Of a stretch of DNA of 64,000 nt, positions 13,801 through 24,893 are shown piece by piece. The translations under genes and the position numbers were made by a program. Position 1 is the stretch's first letter. Each line of letters opens with the position of its first letter. Under the pieces are notes generated by a model. The model saw nothing but the letters and a program-made list of their open reading frames with translations. It did no database searches and had not been told where the DNA came from. Origin of the DNA: Brachionus manjavacas (Eukaryota > Rotifera > Eurotatoria > Ploima > Brachionidae); NCBI GenBank assembly GCA_019054805.1, contig JAHQIY010000013.1:2170001-2234000 (forward strand), written 5' to 3'.

Positions 13801-16800
13801 TTTGTTCCAAAATATCACTGAGAACTAAACCCTATTGAAGGCCTATGGAGTTGTCTTAAACAAAATGTTCGTACTAGAACAGATCACAGTTTTGATAAAA
13901 TGAAAAAGTTGATTGATGATGATGCTCGAGACGATTTTATTAGAAAAGAAATCTATAGAAAATTAGTACGAAGATTTTGGAGGTCAGTTGATGCTTATTA
14001 TTAAGGATCAACTTATGGTGAAGTCCTAAAGGCATATTTTTCAGGTAAAACTAAGGCAACTCATCAACAACATTTAAAAATAACAAATTCATTGCTATAA
14101 TTAATTGAATGTATTTTTTTTGAGTAATAATTACTTAAATTACTTTTAACTTAGAAAGTAAACTTATCTTTTTTCATTTTTAATGCCAAAATATGTGAAT
14201 AAATCTTCCATTTTAAATAATGTCTTCAAGAACAAGATTTTTATTAATTTTATTTCATGGTTATGAATGTTAAAAAAATATTTAAATTCATTAATCTTGA
14301 AAAAATATTTTTCAATCAGCTTGACATAACTGTTTTAAGATTAATTGAATAGTATTTGACCAAATCTTGTAAACAATCTTATAAATTTGAAATGCTAAGC
14401 TTTCTTCTATTTGTAAAATCGCGTTTTTTGACTGATTAAACGACTCGACAGAGATAAATTTAAAAAAATCTGTAAAACACACATCTGGTGTGTTCGGTAA
14501 GGAAGAACCTAACAAAAATAAAGTTAAAAAATTGTTTAAATACAGAAGATGGATTTAAAGCATGTATTAAAATGTGATAGGGCATAAAAACGTGTTTTTT
14601 ATTTCTTAAAACCTGGTTTTAAAACTTAATAAAATGAATAAACGCCGAAAATTATAACTTGACCTCGCATTAAAAATAGAATAGTAAAAGATAAATAATT
14701 GGCAAAAGAAATCAATGAAATTATGGTTCCAGGTTAGCAATTAGGATAAAAAAATTAAATATTAAAAAATGATCTAAAATTTAATAAATATAAAAAATGT
14801 TAATGAACGCTTTTTTTATATAATTTTATTAAACAATAATAAGATTAATTTAAAAGATTCCATTTTACCTTCAATTATTGAATTTCTTTCAAAAATTTAC
14901 CTTTTGTTAGAGAAACTTACGTAAAAATTACTAAAACTAAAAAGTTAATATTTTTTTTTTTAGAAAAAGGAACTAAAAAAATTTTTAATTTTTGAAAATT
15001 AATTACTATTATTATTAATTATTAAAAATAAAGTTTTGAGGTTTATCCCAAGGAACGTCAGAATGGCGTTTGAACCGGCTCTTCTGAATTTCTTTTGTTA
15101 TTTAAAATAGTTTTAAAAAAAAAGCAAAATAGGTTAACTTGAGGATAAAAAAGTTTTAGTTCTTTAAAAAAATTATCAAATGGTGTTGAAAAATATTATT
15201 TTTCAGCCTTTTTTTATTGTATATTTAAATTGTACATTTAATATTCATTAATAAAAAACTTGAATATTTTTTTCTTTTTTTTTCTTATTCCCTAGTTCGA
15301 TTATGCTACACCCCAATCTAAGGCACGCTTTTTGACCATGCACTTAAGTAAATCTCGCCCATGCAAAAACATTTTTGATTAAGAAAGCATGGTCTAATTG
15401 TATTACACGGGTTACAGGGCCGCATCAAACTCTGTCATCAAGTCATCAAGACTTAAGTTTAAGAAAAAAAATAAAAATATTTTTTTTTATTATGCATTTG
15501 AAAATAAAATATTAGAAAAATTAATTTTTTATTATTTCGGTTTTTTTTTAATTTTTTTTCTTAAAATCAAGTCTGGATGACGCATTTCGGAGTTTGATGC
15601 GGCTCAAAACCTGTAATAATACTATTAGGCCATGCATTCTGGTATTTCAAACACAAAACTGTAAAAAAATTAAATAAAAGAAGAAGCAATTATTAAAAAA
15701 ATTTATTTGTTATTACTTTGAATAAATTAAAAACTTAAATATTAAATACAAATTACTTAGAATATTGTTCATCAAGGTAACAAAAAGAAAAGTATTCAAT
15801 GACGTCTTGTCTTAGTTGAATTTTTTCCAGTTCTAAATCACTAGACAGTATTCTAAAACAATCTTACAAAATTTTTTAGTCTTCGGTGCAAGCAACATGT
15901 CTTACTTTGACAGCAATGACAGTCGATCGGTACCTTGCAGTTCTGTATCCGTTTAAATCAATTGAGTATCGAACAACAAAGCTAGCATTCGCAATTAACA
16001 TAGCAATATGGTTGGCATCTTTTTCACTCAACATTCCATATTTTATGTACTACAACCAAGTAAAATTATCGAATGTTACCTATTGTATCAGTAAATTTCC
16101 GGAAAAAGAAATCGAAATCGGTCTTACTTTATACACCGTTCTGATTTCTTACGTTTTACCTTTAATGACCATCATATTTTGCTATATGAGAATGATTTTT
16201 AAAATTTACAGCAAGTCAAGTGATCAAAAGTTAGTCGAGCAGTCAAAAAACTTTTCGGCCAGACAGGAGCAAAATTTCAAAACTAGTCAATACAGAAGGC
16301 CAGAAAGAAACCAGGCTAAAAACGATGCATGTGTCAAATTTGATCAAAATGGTTCCGAAGTGACCAACTTTTTTATCCGGGAGGAGAATTCAGACAATGA
16401 AGCAATTCATCTCGATTCCAGAAAAAAAGGATCACTCAAACTCGACAGATTGAAAAGGAGCAACCTATTAATCAAAGAGGAAAGGAAAAGTTTTGTGTGC
16501 CAAACTAACAGTGCCAAAACAAACACTCATGCTAATTCAGCATTGACCATAAAAAAGCAAAAGTTCAAAATTCTTTTACTGATCGCCACCGTTTCTTTTA
16601 CGTTTGCTCTCACATGGCTGCCAGCACATGTTATCCAAATTTGGAAAGTTGTTTTTAATTCATCATTTCCGTACAATGATGCGATGTATATCATAAAAGT
16701 TATATCCCATACACTCACGTATTCAAATAGTTTGTTGAATCCTTTTATCTATGTTTTCATAGGAGCCAAGTTTCGAAGTCACATATATTCAGAATTTAAC

Positions 16801-16980
16801 GAGTTGTATCAAGTGTACTGTTTGAGGCAAAAAAAGATCAACAGTAAAAATTCGCTCTCTAAAATGTCTTCAGCCGGTTCCAGTATGACAGTTCTAAACA
16901 GAAATAGACTCGACAAATATTCAACTGTATGTGCTATTTCAAATAACAGCTTTAACAAGATAAACTCAAGACGTTTGTGA
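10817..16980 (+). CDS. Class A neuropeptide GPCR (kisspeptin/galanin/allatostatin-A receptor-like)
   Basis: Three exons, 10817-10940, 10996-11192 and 15880-16980, join in phase to 473 codons. Visible rhodopsin-family marks are GN in TM1 (GIIGNGLIVYVILK), the TM2 Asp (NVSIADL), the TM3 Cys (FMCQF), DRY in TM3 (SVQATCLTLTAMTVDRYLA), TWLP in TM6 and NSLLNPFIY in TM7. A long basic third intracellular loop separates TM5 and TM6, and the C-tail is Ser/Asn-rich. Asn-glycosylation sites precede TM1. The TM3 block is closest in my memory to kisspeptin/GPR54-like receptors; galanin and allatostatin-A receptors are the alternatives. It should signal at the plasma membrane through G proteins after peptide binding. 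The second intron is 4,687 nt and transposon-filled. AATAAA lies at 17031-17036. Confidence 0.85.
11724..12926. repeat. Nested inverted repeat in GPCR intron 2
   Basis: An outer pair of arms, 11724-12006 and 12582-12839, is inverted with roughly 85-90% identity by eye; TGCGAGTATGTTTGTGAGAA on the left matches the reverse of TTTTTCACAAACATACTCGC on the right. A second pair, 12262-12336 and 12851-12926, is also inverted, so the two arm pairs interlock. The region between holds a LINE 3' end. Most likely a long-terminal-inverted-repeat DNA transposon that was later invaded. No transposase is visible inside. Confidence 0.6.
12121..12215 (-). mobile_element. LINE 3' end fragment
   Basis: Read on the minus strand, the segment runs through CTCCACAGGTCTCC and then TAGCTTATTATTATTATTATT. 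This matches the layout of the 3' end of the LINE at 31949-36201 (CTCCGCAGACC ... GCAGCTTATTATA). It is a short, 5'-truncated LINE insertion, or only the tail of one, lying inside the inverted repeat of the GPCR intron. No coding part is present. Confidence 0.5.
13627..14100 (+). pseudogene. Dead DDE transposase fragment (Tc1/mariner/IS630-like)
   Basis: The frame encodes a C-terminal DDE-type block: KKYGIKIIFVPKYH, an in-frame TGA (13819-13821), then ELNPIEGLWSCLKQNVR. In working relatives a Cys usually stands where the TGA is (VPKYHCELNPIE), so this looks like a Cys-to-stop change. A second in-frame stop (14002-14004) precedes the conserved tail STYGEVLKAYFSGK. The last catalytic acidic residue is the Glu of NPIE. 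The N-terminal half is not recognisable. It lies in the large GPCR intron, in the same orientation as the host gene. Confidence 0.7.
15388..15635. repeat. Foldback repeat, ~85-bp arms
   Basis: The left arm (from 15388, GCATGGTCTAAT...) and the right arm (ending 15635, ...ATTAGGCCATGC) are inverted copies. Both contain GCCGCATCAAACTC. Arms of about 85 bp surround an AT-rich centre. No clear target duplication is seen. It is probably a MITE in the GPCR intron, 244 bp before the third exon. Confidence 0.55.
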
Positions 16981-19609
16981 ATATGTTTTCATAAGTATGA
17001 AATTCTTTTATAAAAGACTTAATTTTTTTAAATAAAACTTAAAAACATCCTTCCTTTCCTAGAATTTCTCTGATATTATTTAAAAAGGATTAAAAGAGAA
17101 TAAAAAAAAAAGTTTGAAAAAACTTCCAAGGTAAATCAAAAGGCCCCAAAAAAACTATCAATTGAATAGTGTATCTGATTTAGCATTTAAATATTTTTTG
17201 ATTAAAATTTGTAAATAAAATTGAATACAATTTCGAATCTGAATTTGAACTAAAATGATATGAAAAATTAAACAAAAAATGTAAAAGAAATTTAATGACA
17301 CAATGAAGTCTCAAATTTAGATTTTTTAATTATTGTGAGTATTAATCTTGAAGTTATAGCTGACATTTTTTCTTCAGTTGAAAGAACAATTGATTTTAGA
17401 ATTGATAAAATTTTGCAAATAGTTTTTAATTAAAATAATAATACATTAATTTATTAACAAATTTTATTGCTAAACAAATCCATACCTTAAATAAATTTAT
17501 AAATTTAAAAGAATAAAAGGAATTATTTAATATAATTAATTTTTAGTTAAAATTAAAATTCTGACTGAGCTTTAAAAATACAAATAAAATTTATCTTCAT
17601 TTCAAATGCCACAGGTTCGTTTCATAGCAATTTTTTATAGTAGATTTTTCATCGCTGATTTTTTCATCGCAATTATTTCAATTATTTTTTTCTTGGCAAG
17701 TTTCATTGCAAATTTTTTATAGCATAATTTTTTCAAAAAAATATAAAGTAAAAATTTATTAATATAGATAAATAAATAAATTGACAAAAATAAATTGAAA
17801 TTAATTAAAATAAAAAACTATTAATTGGTAAAACTATTAATTTGAAAAACTAATCAATTAATGGTTTCTAATCAATAAACTGTTCTTTATTCATTGATCA
17901 GTTGTATAAAATAGAGTTTCACCGCTTTATTCCGAAAATTCACCCCATTTACGCCAAAAACAACCCATTTAACCGATTTGCACCGATTTTAACCCGTTTG
18001 CCTCAAAATATGCTGTCAGTATTTAACGCAATAAAATTAGTAAAATTACCACAAATTTATATAGAAAATCAACAAAAATTATAAATTTTTATAAATAAAA
18101 CAATTAAATTAATGAAAACATAATATAAAAAATTTTCTTTAAATTTATTAATATTAATTTTTTTAGAATTGATGAACTTCAATGATATTGGCATGGATAT
18201 ACAAGCCAAAGCGAGAATCAAAAAAGAAAACAAGGTCGTGCCTACAACATCAACCAGCGGACTGTATTTAGAACGAAAAGAATGCCATACTTGAATCTGA
18301 AGAAGATTCGGATAAAGAACTTGAACAAGCTCCAACATCATATAAAAGACACAAGCCGAATGATCCAGCTTTATCAATAGAGAATATTTGTAAAACTTAT
18401 AATGCCCCAATGAAGAAAAAAGAGGTTTTTATTGCCCAAATGGTTGTACTAGAAAAAAAAATTAAATTTTTTGATATTTTTTTTTTTTTTTTATTTACTA
18501 AAAATATTTTTTATTATTGATTAAATGGAAAAATTATTTTTTTTTGTTTTTTTGGGTATTCTTACTATTTTTATTTATTTTATATTAAAAAATTGACACA
18601 AAAGTAATATTATTACTTTTTATATATTTATGGGTTTTTTACTATTTCTGTGGAATTTTTACTAAAAATATTGTGCCAAAATATTAAGAGTCCTCAAAAT
18701 ATCATTAATTTTATATTAATTTTGCTAAATTCTGGGATTTAGGTAAATTTTATTTCTTGAGAAATTATTCCCTTAATTTTTAATTTCAATGAATTAATTT
18801 GAATTTGTATTTTATAATTGAAATTAAACTCTTAAGTAAATCAGTCAGTTAGGTGAACCATATGAACCATAGTTCACCTATTATGCGAAATATCTTTGTT
18901 CTCGAGTTTTGTCAATATTTTTGTTTGTTTTTTAATTAGAATAATCTAACAAAAATTAAATCTCAGTTTCGTTAAATCAAAAGTTATTTTTAAAAATTTG
19001 TAAAAATAAGTTGTAAAATAGATAAATCCATATCGATTATATAAAACTTATTGGTGAAATTAATTTTTTATTCCTTTTGAATATAAAAAAAGCGATCTTT
19101 AAAAAAAAACTTAAATTTTCGGGGCAATCGGGTGAAAATTGGCCAACCGGGTTAATATGCGGGCAATCCTACTAAAAAATGGGGCAATTAGGTTAACCCT
19201 ATAAACCCAATTGCCCCTCACTAGGTTAACCATTTGATTGGTCTTTATGGGTGAGTCAAAATCTTGGGGCAAATTAAGTGATCAGATTTCGAATTTTCTC
19301 ACTTAGTTTGCTTAAATTTAAATTATTTTAAAAACAGGTCGCCCGGTTAGGCCATCTTACTAAATAGGACTACTTTTTCATCATGATATCAGCAAACATT
19401 TACTTAATTTTAATCAAATGAAAAATAATAAAAATCCTTTATCATTTTTTAAAAAAGCCTAGGATATATTGTCAAAAGCAAACAATTTTTCATGTGATTG
19501 ATTGCTCTTTTTATTTTTGGATCAAAATCACATGATCAAAAATTTGTGAAAATTATAAATGCATTAAATAAAAAAAATTTCAAAATATTTCTTATTATTT
19601 TTGATAAAT
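16981..19609. other. Intergenic stretch, GPCR to cathepsin Z
   Basis: No intact gene is seen. Around 18170-18440 a broken frame reads through ESEEDSDKELEQAP and APMKKKEVFIAQMV, with a frame change before it. It looks like an eroded exon or transposon fragment that I cannot identify. Around 17600-17740 there are loosely repeated TTTCATNGC words. At 18850-18880 TAGGTGAAC and GTTCACCTA form a 9-bp stem. Confidence 0.4.
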
Positions 19610-20674
19610 ATGCATTCTGAACAAAATCTAATTTTTTTCTTACTTGTCGGAATATTCACCAGTAGCTATGGGTTAGTCTCCAAATATGTTCAAGAGCCAT
19701 GCTATCTAAAACAAGAAAATCCGGAGCCTGGCGTCAAGTATAAAACAAAAAATATTTAAGCAAAATTAAGCAAATTAAAAATTCTATCCAAGAACATATC
19801 CTCGTCCACATGAATATTTAAATATAAATGATTTACCTTCGAATTGGGATTGGCGAAATGTAAATGGAAAGAATTTTTTATCAACAACGAGAAATCAACA
19901 TATCCCTCAATATTGTGGATCATGCTGGGCACATGGAACTACTAGCGCAATGGCTGATAGAATCAATATAAAGAGAAAGGCAGCTTGGCCTCTAGCTTAT
20001 TTATCTGTTCAAAATGTCATAGATTGTGGAAATGCAGGAAGTTGTCATGGCGGAAACATGATTCCAGTTTTCAGATACGCACACCAAAAGGGCATACCTG
20101 ATGAGACATGCAATAACTATCAAGCTAAGGATCAAGCCTGTAATTCTTTCAACGAATGCTACACTTGTCTTAGTTTCAGCGAATGTCATGAGCTACGTAA
20201 TTATACAAGATGGAAAGTTGGTGATTACGGTAGTGTTTCTGGAAGAGAAAAAATGAAAGCTGAAATTTATGCAAATGGCCCAATAGCCTGTGGTATAATG
20301 GCCACTTCAAAATTAGATGATTACAAAGGAGGAATCTTTTCAGAATATCATGTCTTTCCATCAGTATAAAAATATTTTTTTCTTTAAAACTATTTTAGTT
20401 TATTTTTAAAAAAAGATCAATCATGTTATATCAGTTGTGGGTTGGGGCTATGATAACGAAACAAAAATTGAATACTGGATCGGCCGTAACAGTTGGGGCC
20501 AACCATGGGTATAAGATAATACTTTTAATTAATTATCTTTTTCTAAATTTTTAAATTACATTTAAGGGAGAACAAGGATTTTTCAGAATTGTGACAAGTG
20601 CGTATAAAAATGGTGGAAATAAGTACAATTTAGCAATAGAGGAAGACTGTGCTTATGCTGATCCGATTGTATAA
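19610..20674 (+). CDS. Cathepsin Z (cathepsin X) cysteine protease, tandem copy 1
   Basis: Four exons, 19610-19737, 19793-20363, 20416-20508 and 20567-20674, give a complete protein of about 299 residues. It starts with a hydrophobic signal peptide ([15 protein letters not shown]) and a short propeptide with CYLK, then YPRPHEYL at the mature start. The papain-family (C1A) active site is complete: Cys in [10 protein letters not shown], His in INHVISV, Asn in IGRNSWG. The HIPQYC segment before the catalytic Cys is the cathepsin Z hallmark insertion. The enzyme is a lysosomal or secreted carboxypeptidase. AATAAA is at 20725-20730. The paralogue at 26304-27467 has the same order of features but two extra introns. 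Confidence 0.95.
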
Positions 20675-20883
20675 GATATTCTAAAGAATAATTGTAGAAA
20701 AAATTAATTTTATACTAAATTTTAAATAAATTGTTTGAATTAAATTTCTTTATTTTTTTTTTTTTTTTTGCTTTTTTATCGCCGAAAAATAGACTTCTAA
20801 TTAAAAAATCTCAAATTTAAATGAAAAAAATTTGTTTTTTATTAATTTCTATTTTTAAAGTTTGTCTGAATCAATCGTTTGCC

Positions 20884-21211
20884 CAGAGTTGTTTAAAAGT
20901 CCCAAATAAAAGTCCAAGTCCAGACTTTAAATTTTTTTTTTTAAGTCCAACACTCGCTTTGCTTCCATAAAAACCAACTGGGACCGCAAAAATATAATTT
21001 CCTGGAACGGAAGAAATTTCATCTATCCCTTCACATTGATTGAACGCAAAAAAAATCTCACGATCATGTTAAGCAATAAAAATGACTGGAAAAATGCTTT
21101 GATTATATTCATCGTGAAAAAAGAAATAATAAAAGTCTTTGACTCGGACTTTAGAAAAAAAAAGTCCGTCTTTGGACTTGACTTGAGACTTGTGACTTTT
21201 GAAAAACTCTG
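20884..21211. mobile_element. hAT-like MITE family B (CAGA(C/G)TTG termini), copy 1
   Basis: Left end CAGAGTTGTTTAAAAGTC, right end (reverse-complemented) CAGAGTTTTTCAAAAGTC. Repeated AAGTC/GACTT words fill both subterminal regions. Flanks CGTTTGCC and CTTTTGCC agree in 7 of 8 positions, consistent with an 8-bp target duplication. It shares its subterminal words with 43419-43708 and 48480-48957. It carries no transposase. Confidence 0.65.
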
Positions 21212-21349
21212 CTTTTGCCCAAGTTTTTTTCTTTGTTTGATTGCAACCATTTCTTTTTATAATAATTTTATTGCCTGTATTTTAAAAGCCAGATTTTTGA
21301 AACAATGTCTCATGACAGTAACAAAATAAAAAAAACTCTCAACGGAGTA

Positions 21350-21860
21350 AACAGATTGACAAGAAAATCCAAACGGCAATTGGAGTTCTTGCTCGACTCA
21401 AATACAAATTCCAATTCTGGATGACTGATAACATTAGAAGACTCTACACTGCGTTTATAAGACAACATCTTGAATACTGTACAGCAGCTTGGAATCCTCT
21501 GCTAAGAAAGACATTGCTAGGCTGATAAAAGTTAAACGTAGAGCTACAAATCTAGTGCCTAGTCTCACAAGTCTTAACTATCTATCTACATTAGAAAAAA
21601 CCTAGGCTTAAAAAGTAATAAAGAAGAGGTGACGCAATTTAACTTTTCAAAATTTTGAGCAAACAGACCATTGTTCAACATTCCTTCTACGAAGATGCTG
21701 GTGGTGGTTTTCAACTCTGTTTGTCAAGGTCAAGAGAAAAATTCTACACTAACAGAGTAGCATCTGTTTGGAATAAGCTACCGAAATCTGTAATTTCTGC
21801 AATTTCTGCAATTTTAGCAGATGCATTCTAAGACAAATCCGGATCTTGATATTAAAAGTC
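21350..21860 (+). mobile_element. Decayed LINE fragment, C-terminal RT region
   Basis: Frames with stops and shifts encode LYTAFIRQHLEYCTAAWNP, then RRATNLVPSLTSLNYL, then traces of the distal domain. These correspond to LYTAFVRPHLEYSSSAMNP and RRATKLVPTLKHLSYE of the LINE at 31949-36201, in the same order. It is a 5'-truncated, eroded copy of a related LINE. A GACTT-rich block at about 21870-21920 (AAACAACTCTGG end) looks like the end of another family B MITE. Confidence 0.75.
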
Positions 21861-22231
21861 ATTGTGGCGACCTAGTTAAAGTCCAAGTCTGGAATTGGGC
21901 TTGATTTAAGGCCTGTGACTTTTAAACAACTCTGGTAACCACGAGCGTGTTAAAAAATGCAACTGAATACTACATATCAATTGGTGAACAACCAAAGGTA
22001 GGTGAATTAGAAATTAGCAACGTTAAAGAAATACGCTGAAATGCCTTTAGTCATTTAAAAAAGGCTTAGTTTTTTGTTAGGAGATAATTATTTTTTTTAA
22101 GTGTAAAATTTTATTAACAAAAAGGAGATAAAAAAATAAGGGGATAAATTATTTTTGTAGGAGATAATTATAAACCTATAATTGATAATTATTTTCAAAG
22201 AGGGAAAATTAATTTGTGAAGTAGACATTTA

Positions 22232-22280
22232 CAGACTTGTTTTTAAGTCACAAGTCTTAAGTCAAGTCAAGTCAATGATT
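22232..22280. repeat. Partial end of MITE family B
   Basis: CAGACTTGTTTTTAAGTCAC at 22232 is the same terminus as the element at 43419, followed by the AAGTC word repeated several times. The other end was not found, so this is a truncated copy or a solo terminus. Confidence 0.5.
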
Positions 22281-22771
22281 TAATTAATCCATATTTGATA
22301 CCAAATAAGTAGTTGCTTGCAAATTCCTGGCCGTTAATATTGACCTATGTGCTCTATAAATGAAACCAGATTTAGAAAATAATTCTTTCAACTGGTCCAG
22401 ATGAAGCAGGTATTGATAAAATTTTTTATATTTATAAACATTTTAATAGTTTATATTAACATTTTTATTTATTTGTTAACTGTACCGAGCTTAAGCTCTT
22501 TCAGAATAAAATAAAAATTAAGTTAAGTAAAATAAAATATTAATTTTTAATTTCTATAATTATTATTCAAATTGATCTATGCTTAATCTTTTTTTTTTTC
22601 TTAAAAACTCAGATCGACTCCAACCGACTAAAACCAACTCAAACCGACTCAACATTTTCTGCAGAATATATTACATATTTTTTTATAATTTATTTATAAT
22701 TAACCTCCTTTAAGGAGAAGTAAAAAGTTAAAGATACCAAATACAAAAAAAATACAATCAAAGTAATTAAA

Positions 22772-23010
22772 TTTTAAATTCTTTCTCTTTTTGACAATTG
22801 ATCGTTTTCATTGCTTGATTTTTTTGGTCTTCCGCGTTTACGTTTTTTTGAAACTTGAATATTATTTTCGACTTGATCTTGAACTGCTACTGAACTTGAA
22901 GCCAAAACAAGTTGATTTTGATTAGAAACATTAACGATTGAATAATTTACAATTTGAATCTTACTTGCAACCTCTTGTAGAGCTTCGTGTTGATTTAGAT
23001 TTGTCTATCT
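22772..23010 (-). pseudogene. C-terminal remnant with AT-hook-like motif
   Basis: An open minus-strand frame of about 75 codons without a start ends in SKKRKRGRPKKSS and a stop. The RGRP core flanked by Lys/Arg is an AT-hook, which binds the minor groove of AT-rich DNA. The upstream part is Gln/Val/Asn-rich and not recognised. Such tails occur at the C-terminus of some transposases (MULE type). Together with the neighbour at 23210-23385 and the block at 61667-61900 it suggests remnants of a transposon family; that is inference. Confidence 0.4.
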
Positions 23011-23209
23011 GCATGAATCGGAACAATTGAATATCTTTCTAATGCTTATCTTGCCTTTTTTTTCGACCTCTATCTGCATTACATTCGATTGAAAAACGAG
23101 GATGTCTCAATCCGGAAATTTGTTTAGGTTTAAAAAGTGCGAATTTCCGATTATGTGCTTATGTGTTTATCTATTTTTAATTCTCACCATTTGAATCTTG
23201 AATGTACCA

Positions 23210-23385
23210 AATGGAGATGATATATCAGTCAATTGGAAAAAAAGTAAATTGACCTGTCAAACATTTTTAAGCATTTTTATGTGCAAATGTTTAGTGGAAC
23301 CACAACCAGCAAAAGATGTATCGATTGAAGAAAAATACAAAAGAGGATGACCAAATAAAGCAGCAAAAGTTATATTGAAAAATTA
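23210..23385 (+). pseudogene. MULE-like SWIM/AT-hook tail remnant
   Basis: A plus-strand frame reads LTCQTFLSIFMCKCLVEPQP and then KRG, a TGA stop, PNKAAK. The Cys spacing followed by a basic RGRP-type tail resembles the SWIM zinc finger plus AT-hook at the end of Mutator-like transposases. The TGA sits where Arg of the RGRP core (CGA) would be, a one-base change. There is no intact transposase around it. The assignment is tentative. Confidence 0.35.
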
Positions 23386-23736
23386 AATTTTTTTTTTGTT
23401 TAAAATTGTTTTTTTTATTTTACTAGATATCATAATAGCCGACCGGAAAGAAAGATCTGTTTGGGTAAGGGTTTCGGTTTTTACCTGTACACGCATCCAT
23501 ATCCGAAAAACACGTTAATACAAAAAGGAAAAATTATAATTTCATGAAAAGAACTAAAATTTTTGTTTAGTTTAATTTAAGTTGAGAATAGTAATTTAAT
23601 TTTTTTTCAAAAAGAAAAAAAATAGATTTAAAAATCTTTTTTGTTAAATTTTAAACTTTTGCCTTTTTTGTCAAAGTTAATTAAAAAAAAATATTTGCTT
23701 TTTCTAAAACAAAATAAAAATAATAAAACATTAATA

Positions 23737-24893
23737 CAGTGGTGTTCCGGATTTAGTAATTTACGATAATTTACGTAAAAAACAGTAAATTTACCGAATT
23801 TTACGTAAAATATTGTAAATTTACGTAAATTTACAAAAGTAAAAAAACGTAAATTTACTTGATTTTACGTAAAATTTGGTAAATTTCGATCATTTTACGT
23901 AAATTTATGTAAAAAAAAAAATGTCCAAAAAATTGAAATAATTTGGCACTTTTTAAAAAAAATGAATTTTTATTATCCTTCAATATTTATACCCAAAATT
24001 ATGAAAAAAAAAAAATTACCATAATTTACGTAAATTTTGGTAAAATGTAATCAATTTAATGGTAAAAAATAGTAAAAAATGGTAAAAAATGATTATTTAA
24101 AATTTTAAATTAATTTGAAAAAAAATTTTTATTAGGTTGGTTATAATTTTTCAAACACTTAAAGGGTGAAAAATTAATTTTAATTTTCTTTAATTTTTAT
24201 TATTTTTGTTGAAAGGCAAAGATTTAAGTAGAGAGCGCATTTGGGTATTTGAAATTGTTAAAAGAGAAATACCAGGTCAAAAAGATCAGAGAAAATTCTA
24301 AGCTATTTCTAAAGCTCCTTCAAAAATTAATGAATTTATTTTTTTATTTTTTGAAGGAGCTTTAGAAATAGCTTAGAATTTTCTCTGATCTTTTTGACCT
24401 GGTATTTCTCTTTTAACAATTTCAAATACCCAAATGCGCTCTCTATGAGATGTTAGCAATTTTAACTTATAATATTTTTTTAACGTAAAAAATTGAAATA
24501 AAAATTTTTTTCAAATTAATTTAAAATTTTAAATAATCATTTTTTACCATTTTTTACTATTTTTTACCATTAAATTGATTACATTTTACCAAAATTTACG
24601 TAAATTATGGTAATTTTTTTTTTTTTCATAATTTTGGGTATAAATATTGAAGGATAATAAAAATTCATTTTTTTTAAAAAGTGCCAAATTATTTCAATTT
24701 TTTGGACATTTTTTTTTTTACATAAATTTACGTAAAATGATCGAAATTTACCAAATTTTACGTAAAATCAAGTAAATTTACGTTTTTTTACTTTTGTAAA
24801 TTTACGTAAATTTACAATATTTTACGTAAAATTCGGTAAATTTACTGTTTTTTACGTAAATTATCGTAAATTACTAAATCCGGAACACCACTG
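23737..24893. mobile_element. 1.16-kb composite foldback palindrome with TA flanks
   Basis: The outer arms 23737-24132 and 24499-24893 are near-perfect inverted copies of about 396 bp beginning CAGTGGTGTTCCGGATTTAG. A second, independent inverted pair of 97 bp (24230-24326 and 24348-24444) sits around a 21-nt loop at the centre. The segments between (24133-24229 and 24445-24498) do not match. TA flanks both outer ends, as for Tc1/mariner insertions. The outer arms contain many copies of the self-complementary word TTTACGTAAA. No ORF is present. Confidence 0.9.

Noticed and set aside
21023-21329. Overlapping 75- and 97-codon frames on both strands
   Set aside because: They lie within or at the edge of the family B MITE and have low-complexity composition; no domain is seen.
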